Assembly: GCF_005938675.2 (NCBI RefSeq)
Contig: NZ_VCCH02000067.1
Span: 1 to 45,346 of the forward strand
From: Mycobacterium sp. KBS0706
GTDB taxonomy: Bacteria; Pseudomonadota; Alphaproteobacteria; DSM-16000; Inquilinaceae
Direction of reading: 5' to 3'
DNA: 45,346 nt
The position numbers and the translations under genes were made by a program. This document shows positions 34,701-41,237 of this stretch, piece by piece (the first letter of the stretch is position 1; every line of letters starts with the position of its first letter). The notes under the pieces were generated by a model. That model saw only the letters and a program-made list of their open reading frames with translations. It searched no databases and was not told where the DNA came from.

Positions 34701-35505
34701 CGGCCGGGCCGGATTCGAGCAGCCGGATCGGGAAGGCGCGCGCCGTCTCCGGCGCGACCAGCCCGCCGGCGGAATGCATCAGCCGCAGCGTGCCGGCGAA
34801 GCCGCGCGCCGCCAGCTCCCGCTCCAGCCGCCGCAGGTAGCGGTCCATCAGCGGCTGCACATAGGCGTTGGCGCAGGTGGTGACGCAGCGCTGGTACTCC
34901 CACAGCTCGGCCACCACCTCGGAGGACAACGACACGGCCAGCTGCGGGAACTCGGCCCGGGCGATCTCACCGACGATCCGCTCATGCTCCGGGTTGCGGT
35001 AGGAATGCAGGAAGCAGACGGCGACCGCCTCGACGCCCTCCGCCACCAGCCGCCGCAACGCGGCACGGACGGCGTCTCGGTCCAGCGGCTCGACCACGGT
35101 ACCGTCGCGGTCCACCCGCTCCGGCACCTCCAGCCGCAGCCGGCGGGCCACCAGCGGCTCCGGGAACTGCAGGAACAGGTCGTAGATGTCGTAGCGCTGC
35201 TCCGTGCCCATCTCCAGCACGTCGCGGAACCCTTGGGTGGTGATCAGCCCCAGCTTCGCGCCCTTGCGCTCGATCACCGCGTTGGTGACCAGGGTGGTGC
35301 CGTGCACCATCTCGCCGACATCCGCCAGCCGGATGCCGGCCATCGCCACCAGCTCCTCGATCCCGACCAGCGCCGCCTCGGACGGGTCATGCGGCGTGGT
35401 CAGCCGCTTGTGCAGCTTCACCGTCCGCCCCTCGCCGTCATAGAGGATGAAATCGGTGAAGGTACCGCCGATGTCGAAGCCGATGCGCCAGCGCGTGGCC
35501 TGCAT
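31714..35505 (-). CDS. Hydantoinase/5-oxoprolinase HyuA-HyuB fusion
   Basis: A 1263-residue fusion. Residues 1 to about 690 are the HyuA part: an actin-like ATPase with phosphate-1 IGFDIGGTFTDFILYD and phosphate-2 VISFDMGGTTAKACLI. Residues about 715-1263 are HyuB, starting DPIALEIMWSRLVTVVEEMW. Single-chain enzymes of this length are typical ATP-dependent 5-oxoprolinases that open pyroglutamate to glutamate, but the same family includes hydantoinases and acetone-carboxylase-like enzymes. I chose the ATG at 35505 because FDIGGTF normally starts near residue 10 and AAGGA stands upstream. It lies between an IclR gene and an OPT transporter on the same strand; the context favours pyroglutamate or peptide use. 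Confidence 0.9.
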   Translation of the reverse strand: MQATRWRIGFDIGGTFTDFILYDGEGRTVKLHKRLTTPHDPSEAALVGIEELVAMAGIRLADVGEMVHGTTLVTNAVIERKGAKLGLITTQGFRDVLEMGTEQRYDIYDLFLQFPEPLVARRLRLEVPERVDRDGTVVEPLDRDAVRAALRRLVAEGVEAVAVCFLHSYRNPEHERIVGEIARAEFPQLAVSLSSEVVAELWEYQRCVTTCANAYVQPLMDRYLRRLERELAARGFAGTLRLMHSAGGLVAPETARAFPIRLLESGPAGGGLATALFGALAGKADVISFDMGGTTAKACLIEDGRAEIAPMMEAGRVHRFKKGSGLPIKAPVIDMIEIGAGGGSIASIDEVGLLRVGPHSAGSDPGPACYGKGGVEPTVTDANLVLGYYDPGFFLGGRMALDKAAAEAAVARVAEPLGLSVEDAAWGIHKVVTESMAAAARVHLVEKGKDPRRYAMVGFGGAGPAHAAGVARVLGVAEVIIPPASGAASALGFLAAPLSFELVRSHPVRFSGAFDAGAVNGVLAELEAEGRRRLAEAGVDEASVTVERSADMRLTGQMHEIAVPLPSGAIDAGCLEAIRTAFAEVYTARYTSLYGGAEIEAINFRVRCLGPTPTLSLAGATGGGDAAGKRKGTRPARFADGVVDAVVYDRYALVPGDRIEGPAIIEERESTTIVPPGDIVRVDDTLNLRIAVGVAAPVQALVTAEMPLPEAIARIEADPIALEIMWSRLVTVVEEMWLTVCRTAFSLVISEAQDFACELLDPEGETLAHSPRAMPVFNLTLPRAVKALLAEYPAETLRPGDVLVTNDPWLCAGHLFDIAVVTPVFHDGRLVGLMGTVGHVSDIGGTKDSLRAREIYEEGFQIPPMKLVEEGRPNATLFRLLAENVRNPGQVTGDIHSFVAANAIGADRLVAFMREYGMQDLRALAAVVQGRSEKAMREAIAALPDGVYRSEIENNPLGQTLRYPLALTIVGDRITLDFDGAPAQLPQGGLNCTLNYTSAHATYPLKCMLTPNVRGNAGCYRPFEVKAPEGSILNASKPMAVNLRTRTGWYIAPNIFRALAEAAPDKVQAFTGLPVAATIYGRDAEGATYSDMLFMGGGQGASSHGDGKSGLLWPTSAANTSVELFETRVPVLVLEKTYVQDSGGPGRHRGGLGQRVALRKLADDGLATFVAVYPEGVKSSNPGLFGGAPGGAARGVVRDAQGQVLRDCGTGELVQLARPGEIVEIVLAGGAGYGDPAERPRAVLDRDVGDGRVSAPADPAKAA

Positions 35506-35519
35506 GATCTGGTCCTTGA

Positions 35520-36302
35520 TTACGCTGCGGAGGCCGAGAGCCCGGCCTGGTTCGTCCATTGAGGGTCGCCGGCCAGGGCCGCGACCTCCCGTGCCCCGGC
35601 CAGCAGCCGGGCGATGATGTCCTCCCGCTCCTCCTCCGTGACGGTGGAGAGCGGATAGGCGATGCAGAGGCTGACCGCCTCTCCGGTCTCGGGCGACCCG
35701 ACGGCGGCGGCCAGGGCGCCGACGCCGCGATTGGCCTCGTCATGGGATTCCGCGAAGCCCAGGCGGCGGACCTTGTCCAGCCGCTGCAGCAGCTCGTCGA
35801 TGGTCTGCGGCGCCGTCGGCGAGACCGGCGGCCAGGGTTCCCGGAACAGATCCCGCACCTGATCGTCCGACATCCGGGCCAGCAGCGACCGGCCGGTGGC
35901 GCTGGAATGCGCCGCCAGCGGCCGGCCGACCGGAGTGGCGACGCGCAGCGCATTGGTACCGGGGTGATAGGTCAGGCCGGTCACCTCGCCGCCGTCGCGG
36001 ATCGAGACATAGCCGGTGTGGCCGACCGCGGCGACGATCCGGGCCACCACCGCATCCGCCCGGCCGACCAGCGACGAGGTCGAGCTGTACAGATGCGCGA
36101 CGCCGAGGATCAGCGGCCCGGGCCGGTAGCGCTTGCTGTCGCCGATGGTCTCCAGCAGCCCGGCATCGCGCATGGCCCGCAGCAGGCGGGAGATGTTGCT
36201 CTTCGGCAGCGACAGCAGCGACGACGCCTCAGTTACCGTGATCTCGGTGCGACTGGTGGAGAAGCAGCGCAGGACAGCGGCGGCGCTTTCGAGCGTGGTC
36301 AT
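35520..36302 (-). CDS. IclR-family transcriptional regulator
   Basis: A 260-residue IclR regulator. The N-terminal winged helix (LESAAAVLRCFSTSRTEITVTEASSLLSLPKSNISRLLRAMRDAGLLE, residues about 4-53) is followed by the GAF-like effector domain, ending about residue 250. I chose the ATG at 36302; an in-frame ATG at 36314 adds four residues. It is the first gene of the operon with 5-oxoprolinase (14 bp downstream) and OPT transporter, and a perfect palindrome just upstream is a likely own operator. The effector might be a product of the pathway, but this is not shown. Confidence 0.92.
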   Translation of the reverse strand: MTTLESAAAVLRCFSTSRTEITVTEASSLLSLPKSNISRLLRAMRDAGLLETIGDSKRYRPGPLILGVAHLYSSTSSLVGRADAVVARIVAAVGHTGYVSIRDGGEVTGLTYHPGTNALRVATPVGRPLAAHSSATGRSLLARMSDDQVRDLFREPWPPVSPTAPQTIDELLQRLDKVRRLGFAESHDEANRGVGALAAAVGSPETGEAVSLCIAYPLSTVTEEEREDIIARLLAGAREVAALAGDPQWTNQAGLSASAA

Positions 36303-36317
36303 GAAGCCATCCAAGAA

Positions 36318-36334
36318 GTTCCATTTTATGGAAC
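36318..36334. promoter_or_regulatory. IclR-type operator GTTCCAT-TTT-ATGGAAC
   Basis: A perfect 17-base palindrome 16 bases upstream of the IclR start, with a further half site TTGGAAC at about 36349. TGGAA/TTCCA half sites are common for IclR-family proteins, so autoregulation and control of the operon are plausible. Confidence 0.6.
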
Positions 36335-36385
36335 CTAATTTCTAACTATTGGAACTCTAGCAACAGCCACAAGAGCTCGGCAACC

Positions 36386-36403
36386 CTCGCCCCGCGGGGC
36401 GAG
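36386..36403. promoter_or_regulatory. 18-base perfect palindrome CTCGCCCCGCGGGGCGAG
   Basis: This perfect palindrome lies in the gap between the IclR gene and the vestigial plus-strand start at 36497. It might be an operator or a hairpin; nothing else in the region points to either. Confidence 0.4.
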
Positions 36404-36496
36404 ATCTTGAGAAGCATATTTCCGCGGCAGGTCACCCTGGCGCGAACATGATTCTCAACCAGAACATATGATGAACAAAAACCAGGAGGGACCGCA

Positions 36497-36592
36497 ATGA
36501 ACATCGTGTTCACCGCCGGACCGCCAGGCTCCGATGCCGCTACGGCCGATCAGAACCGCCCCAGCATGGCCCCGAGCACCAGGTCCGCCTGA
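36497..36592 (+). pseudogene. Vestigial gene start truncated at the NDUFAF6 homologue
   Basis: A strong AGGAGG (36484-36489) stands eight bases before an ATG, as for a well-expressed gene. The frame starts MNIVFTAGPPGSDAATADQ and ends after 31 codons, inside the end of the convergent minus-strand gene at 36550. The position, divergent from IclR with a shared control region, is where the first gene of an IclR-controlled catabolic operon would begin. The likely explanation is loss of the rest of that gene, joining its first ~18 codons to the neighbouring locus. A real short peptide is the alternative. Confidence 0.45.
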
Positions 36593-37398
36593 CGCAGCGG
36601 CGGAGGGTCCTGGACCAGCCCGTCGAAGACCTCGTGCTTCGCTCGGCGCAGCCGGCGGAGATATCCATCGGCCAGCCGGGCCGACAGCAGGGCCGACACC
36701 GCCATCCGCGGCACGTCCCGGCGCAGCCGCCGCGCCTCCGCCAGATGCCCGGCAGCAGCGTCCGCCACGCGCGCGACCGCCCGGCACAGGCCGTCATGCG
36801 GCCTCATCTCGAACAGCAGGCCGCGATCGGCGCCCTCGGCCGTCATGATCTCCTGCGGCAGGTACAGCCGCTTCTGCCGGGCGTGGAACGGCACGGCGCG
36901 CATCAGCCCGACCAGCGCCCAGGCGGTGCCGACCGCCGTCGCCGCCCGGTGCGCCGCATCGTCGCGAACGCCCAGCACCTCGAGATGCAGGCGCAGCAGC
37001 GGCCCGGCGGTGTCCGCCGCGTAGCGCTCGAGATCGGCGAGGGTCGCCGGCGGCTCGTCCTCCAGGTCGCGCTCGCGGGCGTCGATGACGGTGTCGAAGA
37101 GGATCCGGCTGAGGTCATGGGCCCAGACCGCCGAGGCCAGGGGATCGAGCACCTCGTGGCGCCGCGGCCGGCCGTCATAGATCTCGCCGATGGCGTCGCG
37201 CCACCATTGCAGCCGGATCTGGCCGAGCAGCGGCTGGCTGACCACCTCGCGCGTCTTCGCCACCTCGATGTTGAAGGCGTAGAGTGCGAACAGCGCCGCC
37301 CGGCGCGGCGCCGGGGCGAACAGGCAGGTGAGATAGCGGTCATGGTCGAGGCGGCGAACCTGTTCGCCGTTCTGACCCAGGGGATCGGTGGTCGGCAT
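36550..37398 (-). CDS. NDUFAF6-like squalene/phytoene-synthase-fold protein
   Basis: A 282-residue protein of the trans-isoprenyl diphosphate synthase head-to-head fold. It has the family pieces DRYLTCLFAPAPRRAALFALYAFNIEVAKTREVVSQPLLGQIRLQWWRDAI and GTAWALVGLMRAVPFHARQKRLYLPQEIM, which are typical of alphaproteobacterial relatives of mitochondrial NDUFAF6. The first aspartate-rich motif of true squalene synthases is altered (DARERDLED), so it is probably not a terpene enzyme but a complex I assembly or membrane-related factor. I chose ATG 37398; an upstream ATG at 37437 is possible. Confidence 0.8.
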   Translation of the reverse strand: MPTTDPLGQNGEQVRRLDHDRYLTCLFAPAPRRAALFALYAFNIEVAKTREVVSQPLLGQIRLQWWRDAIGEIYDGRPRRHEVLDPLASAVWAHDLSRILFDTVIDARERDLEDEPPATLADLERYAADTAGPLLRLHLEVLGVRDDAAHRAATAVGTAWALVGLMRAVPFHARQKRLYLPQEIMTAEGADRGLLFEMRPHDGLCRAVARVADAAAGHLAEARRLRRDVPRMAVSALLSARLADGYLRRLRRAKHEVFDGLVQDPPPLRQADLVLGAMLGRF

Positions 37399-37502
37399 GG
37401 CGGCCCCTATATGCCCGCTTGCGGGACCGATCGCCACCGGAGCTTGCCAGTTCGGGCTTAAGGCTGAAGACTTGGGTCCTGACGCATCGAGGGAGGCGAC
37501 CG

Positions 37503-38744
37503 ATGAAGGCGATCATCGTCGGTGGCGGCATCGGCGGGCTGACCGCGGCGCTGATGCTGCAGGCGCGCGGCATCGGCTGCGCGGTGTTCGAGCAGGCGAC
37601 CGAGCCGCGGGAGGTCGGCGTCGGCATCAACACCCTGCCGCATGCGATCCAGGAGCTCGCCGGGCTCGGCCTGCTCGACCGGCTCGACGGCGTCGCCATC
37701 CGCACCCGGGAGCTGCTCTACACCAACCGCTTCGGCCAGATCGTCTGGCGCGAGCCGCGCGGGCTGGACGCCGGCTTCCCGGTGCCGCAGTTCTCGATCC
37801 ATCGCGGCCGGCTGCACGGCGTGCTGCACATGGCGGCGCGGGAGCGGCTTGGCGGTGAGATCCATCATGGGCGCCGTCTGGCCAGTTTCGAGCAGAGCGA
37901 AAGCGAGGTGATCGCGCATTTCGTCGACCGCCACGGCGCGCCGGCCGGCACCGCGCGGGGCGACCTGCTGATCGCCGCCGACGGCATCCATTCGATCGTG
38001 CGGGACACGCTGTATCCCGACCAGGGGCCGCCCTCCTGGAATGGCATGATGATCTGGCGCGGCGCGGTCGACCGGCCGGCCTTCATGGACGGCAGGACGA
38101 TGATCGTCGCCGGCGGCATGCAGGCGAAGGTGGTGCTGTACCCGATCGCGCCGGGCACCGCGCCGGACCGACGGCTGACCAACTGGGCGGTCTGCGCCCG
38201 CATCGGCGACGGCAGCACGCCCCCGCCCCGGCGCGAGGACTGGTCGCGGCCCGGCCGGCTGGACGAGGTGCTGCCGCACGCCCGCCGCTTCGCTCTGCCG
38301 GAGGCCGACATCGGCGAGATCGTCGCGGCGACGCCGGAGTTCTGGGAGTACCCGATGTGCGACCGCGATCCGCTGCCGCGCTGGCGCCACGGCCGGGTGA
38401 CGCTGCTGGGCGACGCGGCGCATCCGATGTACCCGGTCGGGTCGAACGGCGCGTCGCAGGCGATCCTCGACGCCCGGGCCCTGGCCGACGCCCTGGCGGA
38501 CGCATCGGATGCCGTCGCCGCGCTGGAGCGCTACGAGGCCGACCGGCGGCCGAAGACCGCGGAGATCGTCCGGCTGAACCGCAGCGGCGGGCCGGAGGGC
38601 GTGATCGACGTGATCGAGCAGCTGGCGCCGGACGGCTTCGAGGATATCGAGGCCGTCCTGCCGCATGCGGAGCGCCAGGCGATCGTCCGCGGCTATGCGT
38701 CCGTCGCCGGCTTCACCCCGGCCCAGTTGCGCCGACCCCGCTGA
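37503..38744 (+). CDS. FAD-dependent aromatic monooxygenase
   Basis: A 413-residue group A flavin monooxygenase (PHBH fold; PhzS/salicylate-hydroxylase-like). The dinucleotide-binding GxGxxG is at VGGGIGGLTAALML, the DG motif in GDLLIAADGIHSIVRD, and the GD motif in LLGDAAHPMYPVGSNGASQAI, all in the usual order. It would hydroxylate or decarboxylate an aromatic ring with NAD(P)H and oxygen. AGGGAGG precedes ATG 37503. It is convergent with the cupin gene (stops adjacent, one base apart), which suggests separate transcription. Substrate is unknown. Confidence 0.9.
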   Translation: MKAIIVGGGIGGLTAALMLQARGIGCAVFEQATEPREVGVGINTLPHAIQELAGLGLLDRLDGVAIRTRELLYTNRFGQIVWREPRGLDAGFPVPQFSIHRGRLHGVLHMAARERLGGEIHHGRRLASFEQSESEVIAHFVDRHGAPAGTARGDLLIAADGIHSIVRDTLYPDQGPPSWNGMMIWRGAVDRPAFMDGRTMIVAGGMQAKVVLYPIAPGTAPDRRLTNWAVCARIGDGSTPPPRREDWSRPGRLDEVLPHARRFALPEADIGEIVAATPEFWEYPMCDRDPLPRWRHGRVTLLGDAAHPMYPVGSNGASQAILDARALADALADASDAVAALERYEADRRPKTAEIVRLNRSGGPEGVIDVIEQLAPDGFEDIEAVLPHAERQAIVRGYASVAGFTPAQLRRPR

Positions 38745-39194
38745 CTAGGCGGGCGGCGGCAGGAAGTCGACGTCGTGCTTAGCCGCCAGCGCCACCACCG
38801 CCTCCGGCGTCTGCTGCGGCAGGTCGTGGATGGCCTGGAACAGCTCAACCAGCCGGCCGGTCGGCGCCACCCAGAACAGCGACTTTGCGATCGCGCCGCT
38901 GTTGTTGAAGATGCCGTGCGGGATGCCCTTGGGCAGGCGCACCAGGTCGCCGACCGTGGCGCTGGCATTGGCGCCGTCGAGCATGAAGTCGAGCCTGCCC
39001 TCGAGGATGTAGAGGAACTCGTCCTGCAACGGGTGGATGTGCGGCGGCACGAAGGTGCCGATGCCGAAAGTGGCGTGCCAGGCGAAGCTGTCCGCCGAGA
39101 TCTGCTTCGGCACATAGGTCTGGCCCAGGATCGACCAGGAAAGGCCGTCGATCCCCTCCGCGGCCCCGGTGATGCCGGCCGTCATCGCCTTCAT
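38745..39194 (-). CDS. Cupin-domain protein
   Basis: A 149-residue single cupin. Motif 1 is HIHPLQDEFLYILEGRLDFML (two His and a Glu as metal ligands) and motif 2 is GDLVRLPKGIPHGIFN, with the final metal-binding His. Such small cupins are often quercetinase-like dioxygenases, isomerases or sugar-metabolising enzymes. AGGGAGG lies before ATG 39194. It abuts the end of the convergent monooxygenase gene, so the two may belong to one small accessory module, but no shared substrate is evident. Confidence 0.88.
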   Translation of the reverse strand: MKAMTAGITGAAEGIDGLSWSILGQTYVPKQISADSFAWHATFGIGTFVPPHIHPLQDEFLYILEGRLDFMLDGANASATVGDLVRLPKGIPHGIFNNSGAIAKSLFWVAPTGRLVELFQAIHDLPQQTPEAVVALAAKHDVDFLPPPA

Positions 39195-39261
39195 GTCGCG
39201 CCTCCCTGCTGCTGTCTGCGGCTCTCTTCGAGTTTAAACAAGCAGCCGGGGTAAAGCGATG

Positions 39262-39636
39262 TCAGACCGGGATCAGCGCCGCAGCGGCGCGCCGGCCTTC
39301 CGAGATCAGAACGTTGTAGGTGCGGCAGGCGGCGCCGGTGTCCATCGCGTCCATGCCGATGCCGGCCTCGCGGATCTGGCGCCGCAGCGCCGAGGGCAGC
39401 AGCGCCATGCGCGGGCCACAGCCGATCAGCAGCACCTCGACCGGCGGGTCGATCCGTCGCACTGGGTCGAGATCGGCCACGGCCAGATCCTCGATCCGGC
39501 TCAGCGACCAGGGCACCTCGCCCTCCGGCCAGATCAGCATCGGCCCCTGGTACAGCGTGCCGGCGACGCGGAAGCCGCCCGGCGGATAGCCGTCGATCAT
39601 CCGCCGGCCGGGCGGGATGACGGAGGTGATCTCCAT
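39262..39636 (-). CDS. Mth938/NDUFAF3-like protein (DUF498)
   Basis: A 124-residue protein of the Mth938-like family, whose mitochondrial member NDUFAF3 is a complex I assembly factor. Landmarks: RMIDGYPPGGFRVAGTLYQGPMLIWP, VEVLLIGCGPRM, IGMDAMDTGAACRTYNVLISEGRRAAAALIPV. In many alphaproteobacteria it is encoded next to secDF and the squalene/phytoene-synthase-like NDUFAF6 gene; here it directly follows yajC (21-bp gap), and no secD or secF lies between. The start is ATG 39636. Confidence 0.9.
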   Translation of the reverse strand: MEITSVIPPGRRMIDGYPPGGFRVAGTLYQGPMLIWPEGEVPWSLSRIEDLAVADLDPVRRIDPPVEVLLIGCGPRMALLPSALRRQIREAGIGMDAMDTGAACRTYNVLISEGRRAAAALIPV

Positions 39637-39657
39637 GACGATCCCGCCCCGTTCAGC

Positions 39658-40101
39658 TCACTTCCGCGACAGGAAGCGGCCCAGCCCCTTCGGCTTCTCC
39701 GCCTCGGCCGGCGCATTGGCCGCGGCCGGCGGCACGGCATCCTCGTCCTTGTCGCCGTTGCTCGACCCGCCGCCCTTGGCCGGCTCGGTGCGAGCCAGGA
39801 CGGTGGTGACGGTGCTGCGGATCACCTTGACCCGGACATTCTCGGCGATCTCGATCGTCAGCTCGTCATCGGCCACCTTCTGCACGGTGCCGACGATGCC
39901 GCCGCCGGTGACGACGCGGTCGCCGCGGCGCAGCGCGCCCAGCATGTCGCGATGCTCCTTCGCCCGCTTCTGCTGCGGCCGGATGAGCAGGAAGTAGAAC
40001 ACCACGAAGATCAGGATCAGCGGCGCGAACTGCATCAGCAGGCCAGCACCGCCGGCCGCACCGGCATCAGCCGTCTGGGCATAAGCCTCGGAAATCAGCA
40101 T
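39658..40101 (-). CDS. yajC: YajC, preprotein translocase accessory subunit
   Basis: A 147-residue single-pass inner-membrane protein. A membrane helix LMQFAPLILIFVVFYFLLIRP (about residues 22-42) is followed by QQKRAKEHRDMLGALRRGDRVVTGGGIVGTVQKV, the conserved cytoplasmic part. The C-terminal ~35 residues are an Ala/Pro/Lys-rich tail. YajC associates with SecDF. I chose ATG 40101 with GGAG six bases before; 40113 is an alternative. The neighbouring gene is the NDUFAF3 homologue, in place of the usual secD. Confidence 0.93.
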   Translation of the reverse strand: MLISEAYAQTADAGAAGGAGLLMQFAPLILIFVVFYFLLIRPQQKRAKEHRDMLGALRRGDRVVTGGGIVGTVQKVADDELTIEIAENVRVKVIRSTVTTVLARTEPAKGGGSSNGDKDEDAVPPAAANAPAEAEKPKGLGRFLSRK

Positions 40102-40187
40102 CTTTCGCTCCACCTTTGCAGTCGCGCGCGACTATAGCGGCCGGGGCCGCCGTTGCAATGGAATCCGGTCCGGCCGCGCCCGGCACG

Positions 40188-40268
40188 ATTGCCTCGGCAA
40201 TCCTGCCGGACCTGGACGTTTGCAGGATGGCCGGACCCGGCCATCCTGCCGGGGCAAGGGAGCCTTGC
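40188..40268. repeat. Cluster of three perfect hairpins
   Basis: Within 81 bp lie ATTGCC-TC-GGCAAT (40188-40201), a 13-bp arm pair GCAGGATGGCCGG/CCGGCCATCCTGC with only AC between (40222-40249), and GCAAGG-GAG-CCTTGC (40254-40268). The gap lies between divergent genes (yajC and the DUF815 ATPase), so both promoters may overlap it. The tandem hairpins resemble a REP cluster or a structured RNA. Confidence 0.6.
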
Positions 40269-40339
40269 GAGGCTTGATCTCGACACCCGCACGGCACGAT
40301 CGTTAGCGTCGGCGGGCCGAAAGCGAAGGAGACCGTCCG

Positions 40340-41212
40340 GTGGCCGACCTGGATCCGACACGACTGCAGCTGCTGACCCGCATCGCCGATGCGCTGGAGC
40401 GGCTGGCGCCGCCGACGCCGGCGCCGACCGACCTGGCCAGCGCCGACGCCTTCACCTGGGACGCCGAGCACGGGCGGCTGCTGCCGGTTGCCGCGGTCAG
40501 CCGGGTCGATCTCGTGCTGCTGCAGGGCATCCAGCTGCAGCGCGACCTGCTGCTGGAGAACACCCGCCGCTTCGCCAAGGGGTTGCCGGCCAACAACGCC
40601 CTGCTCTGGGGCTCCCGCGGCATGGGCAAGAGCTCGCTGGTCAAGTCGGTGCATGCGGCAGTGAACGGCGAGGCCGGCGGCATCCTGGCGCTGGTCGAGA
40701 TCCATCGCGAGGACATCGGCTCCCTGCCCCGGCTGCTGCACCTGCTGCGCGTCTCGACCCGGCGCTTCATCCTGTTCTGCGACGACCTGTCCTTCGACGG
40801 CCAGGACGCCAGCTACAAGTCGCTGAAGGCGATCCTGGAAGGCGGCATCGAGGGCCGGCCGGAGAACGTCGTGTTCTACGCCACCTCGAACCGCCGCCAC
40901 ATCCTGGCGCGGGAGATGATCGAGAACGAGCGATCGACCGCGATCATCGCCGGCGAGGCGGTGGAGGAGAAGGTGTCGCTGTCCGACCGCTTCGGCCTGT
41001 GGCTCGGCTTCCACGGCTGCAACCAGGACACCTATCTCGAGATGGTCGAGGGCTACGCCGCCGCTTACGGCCTGGAGATCGCGCCGGAGACGCTGCGGGC
41101 CGAGGCGCTGGAATGGACCATCACCCGCGGCTCGCGCTCCGGCCGCGTCGCCTGGCAGTACATCCAGGACCTGGCCGGCCGCCTGGGCAAGCAGCTGGAG
41201 ACTCCCACGTAG
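40340..41212 (+). CDS. DUF815-family AAA+ ATPase
   Basis: A 290-residue AAA+ ATPase of the DUF815 family. Walker A is GSRGMGKSSL (about residues 92-101) and Walker B FILFCDDLSF (about 146-155), followed by the sensor-1-like VVFYATSNRRH. Members of this group are found next to yajC/secDF and nlpD in alphaproteobacteria, and their target is unknown. The start is GTG 40340, with GAAGGAG nearby. It is divergent from yajC and convergent with nlpD. Confidence 0.85.
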   Translation: MADLDPTRLQLLTRIADALERLAPPTPAPTDLASADAFTWDAEHGRLLPVAAVSRVDLVLLQGIQLQRDLLLENTRRFAKGLPANNALLWGSRGMGKSSLVKSVHAAVNGEAGGILALVEIHREDIGSLPRLLHLLRVSTRRFILFCDDLSFDGQDASYKSLKAILEGGIEGRPENVVFYATSNRRHILAREMIENERSTAIIAGEAVEEKVSLSDRFGLWLGFHGCNQDTYLEMVEGYAAAYGLEIAPETLRAEALEWTITRGSRSGRVAWQYIQDLAGRLGKQLETPT

Positions 41213-41237
41213 CGGACGGCGCGCCGCCGCCCCGGCG

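Noticed and set aside
29044..35562. A very long plus-strand open frame (over 2100 codons) opposite the oxoprolinase and OPT genes
   Set aside because: It is the antisense shadow of GC-rich genes. Its sequence is low-complexity His/Arg/Asp/Gln-rich with no domain, while the minus strand encodes complete known families.
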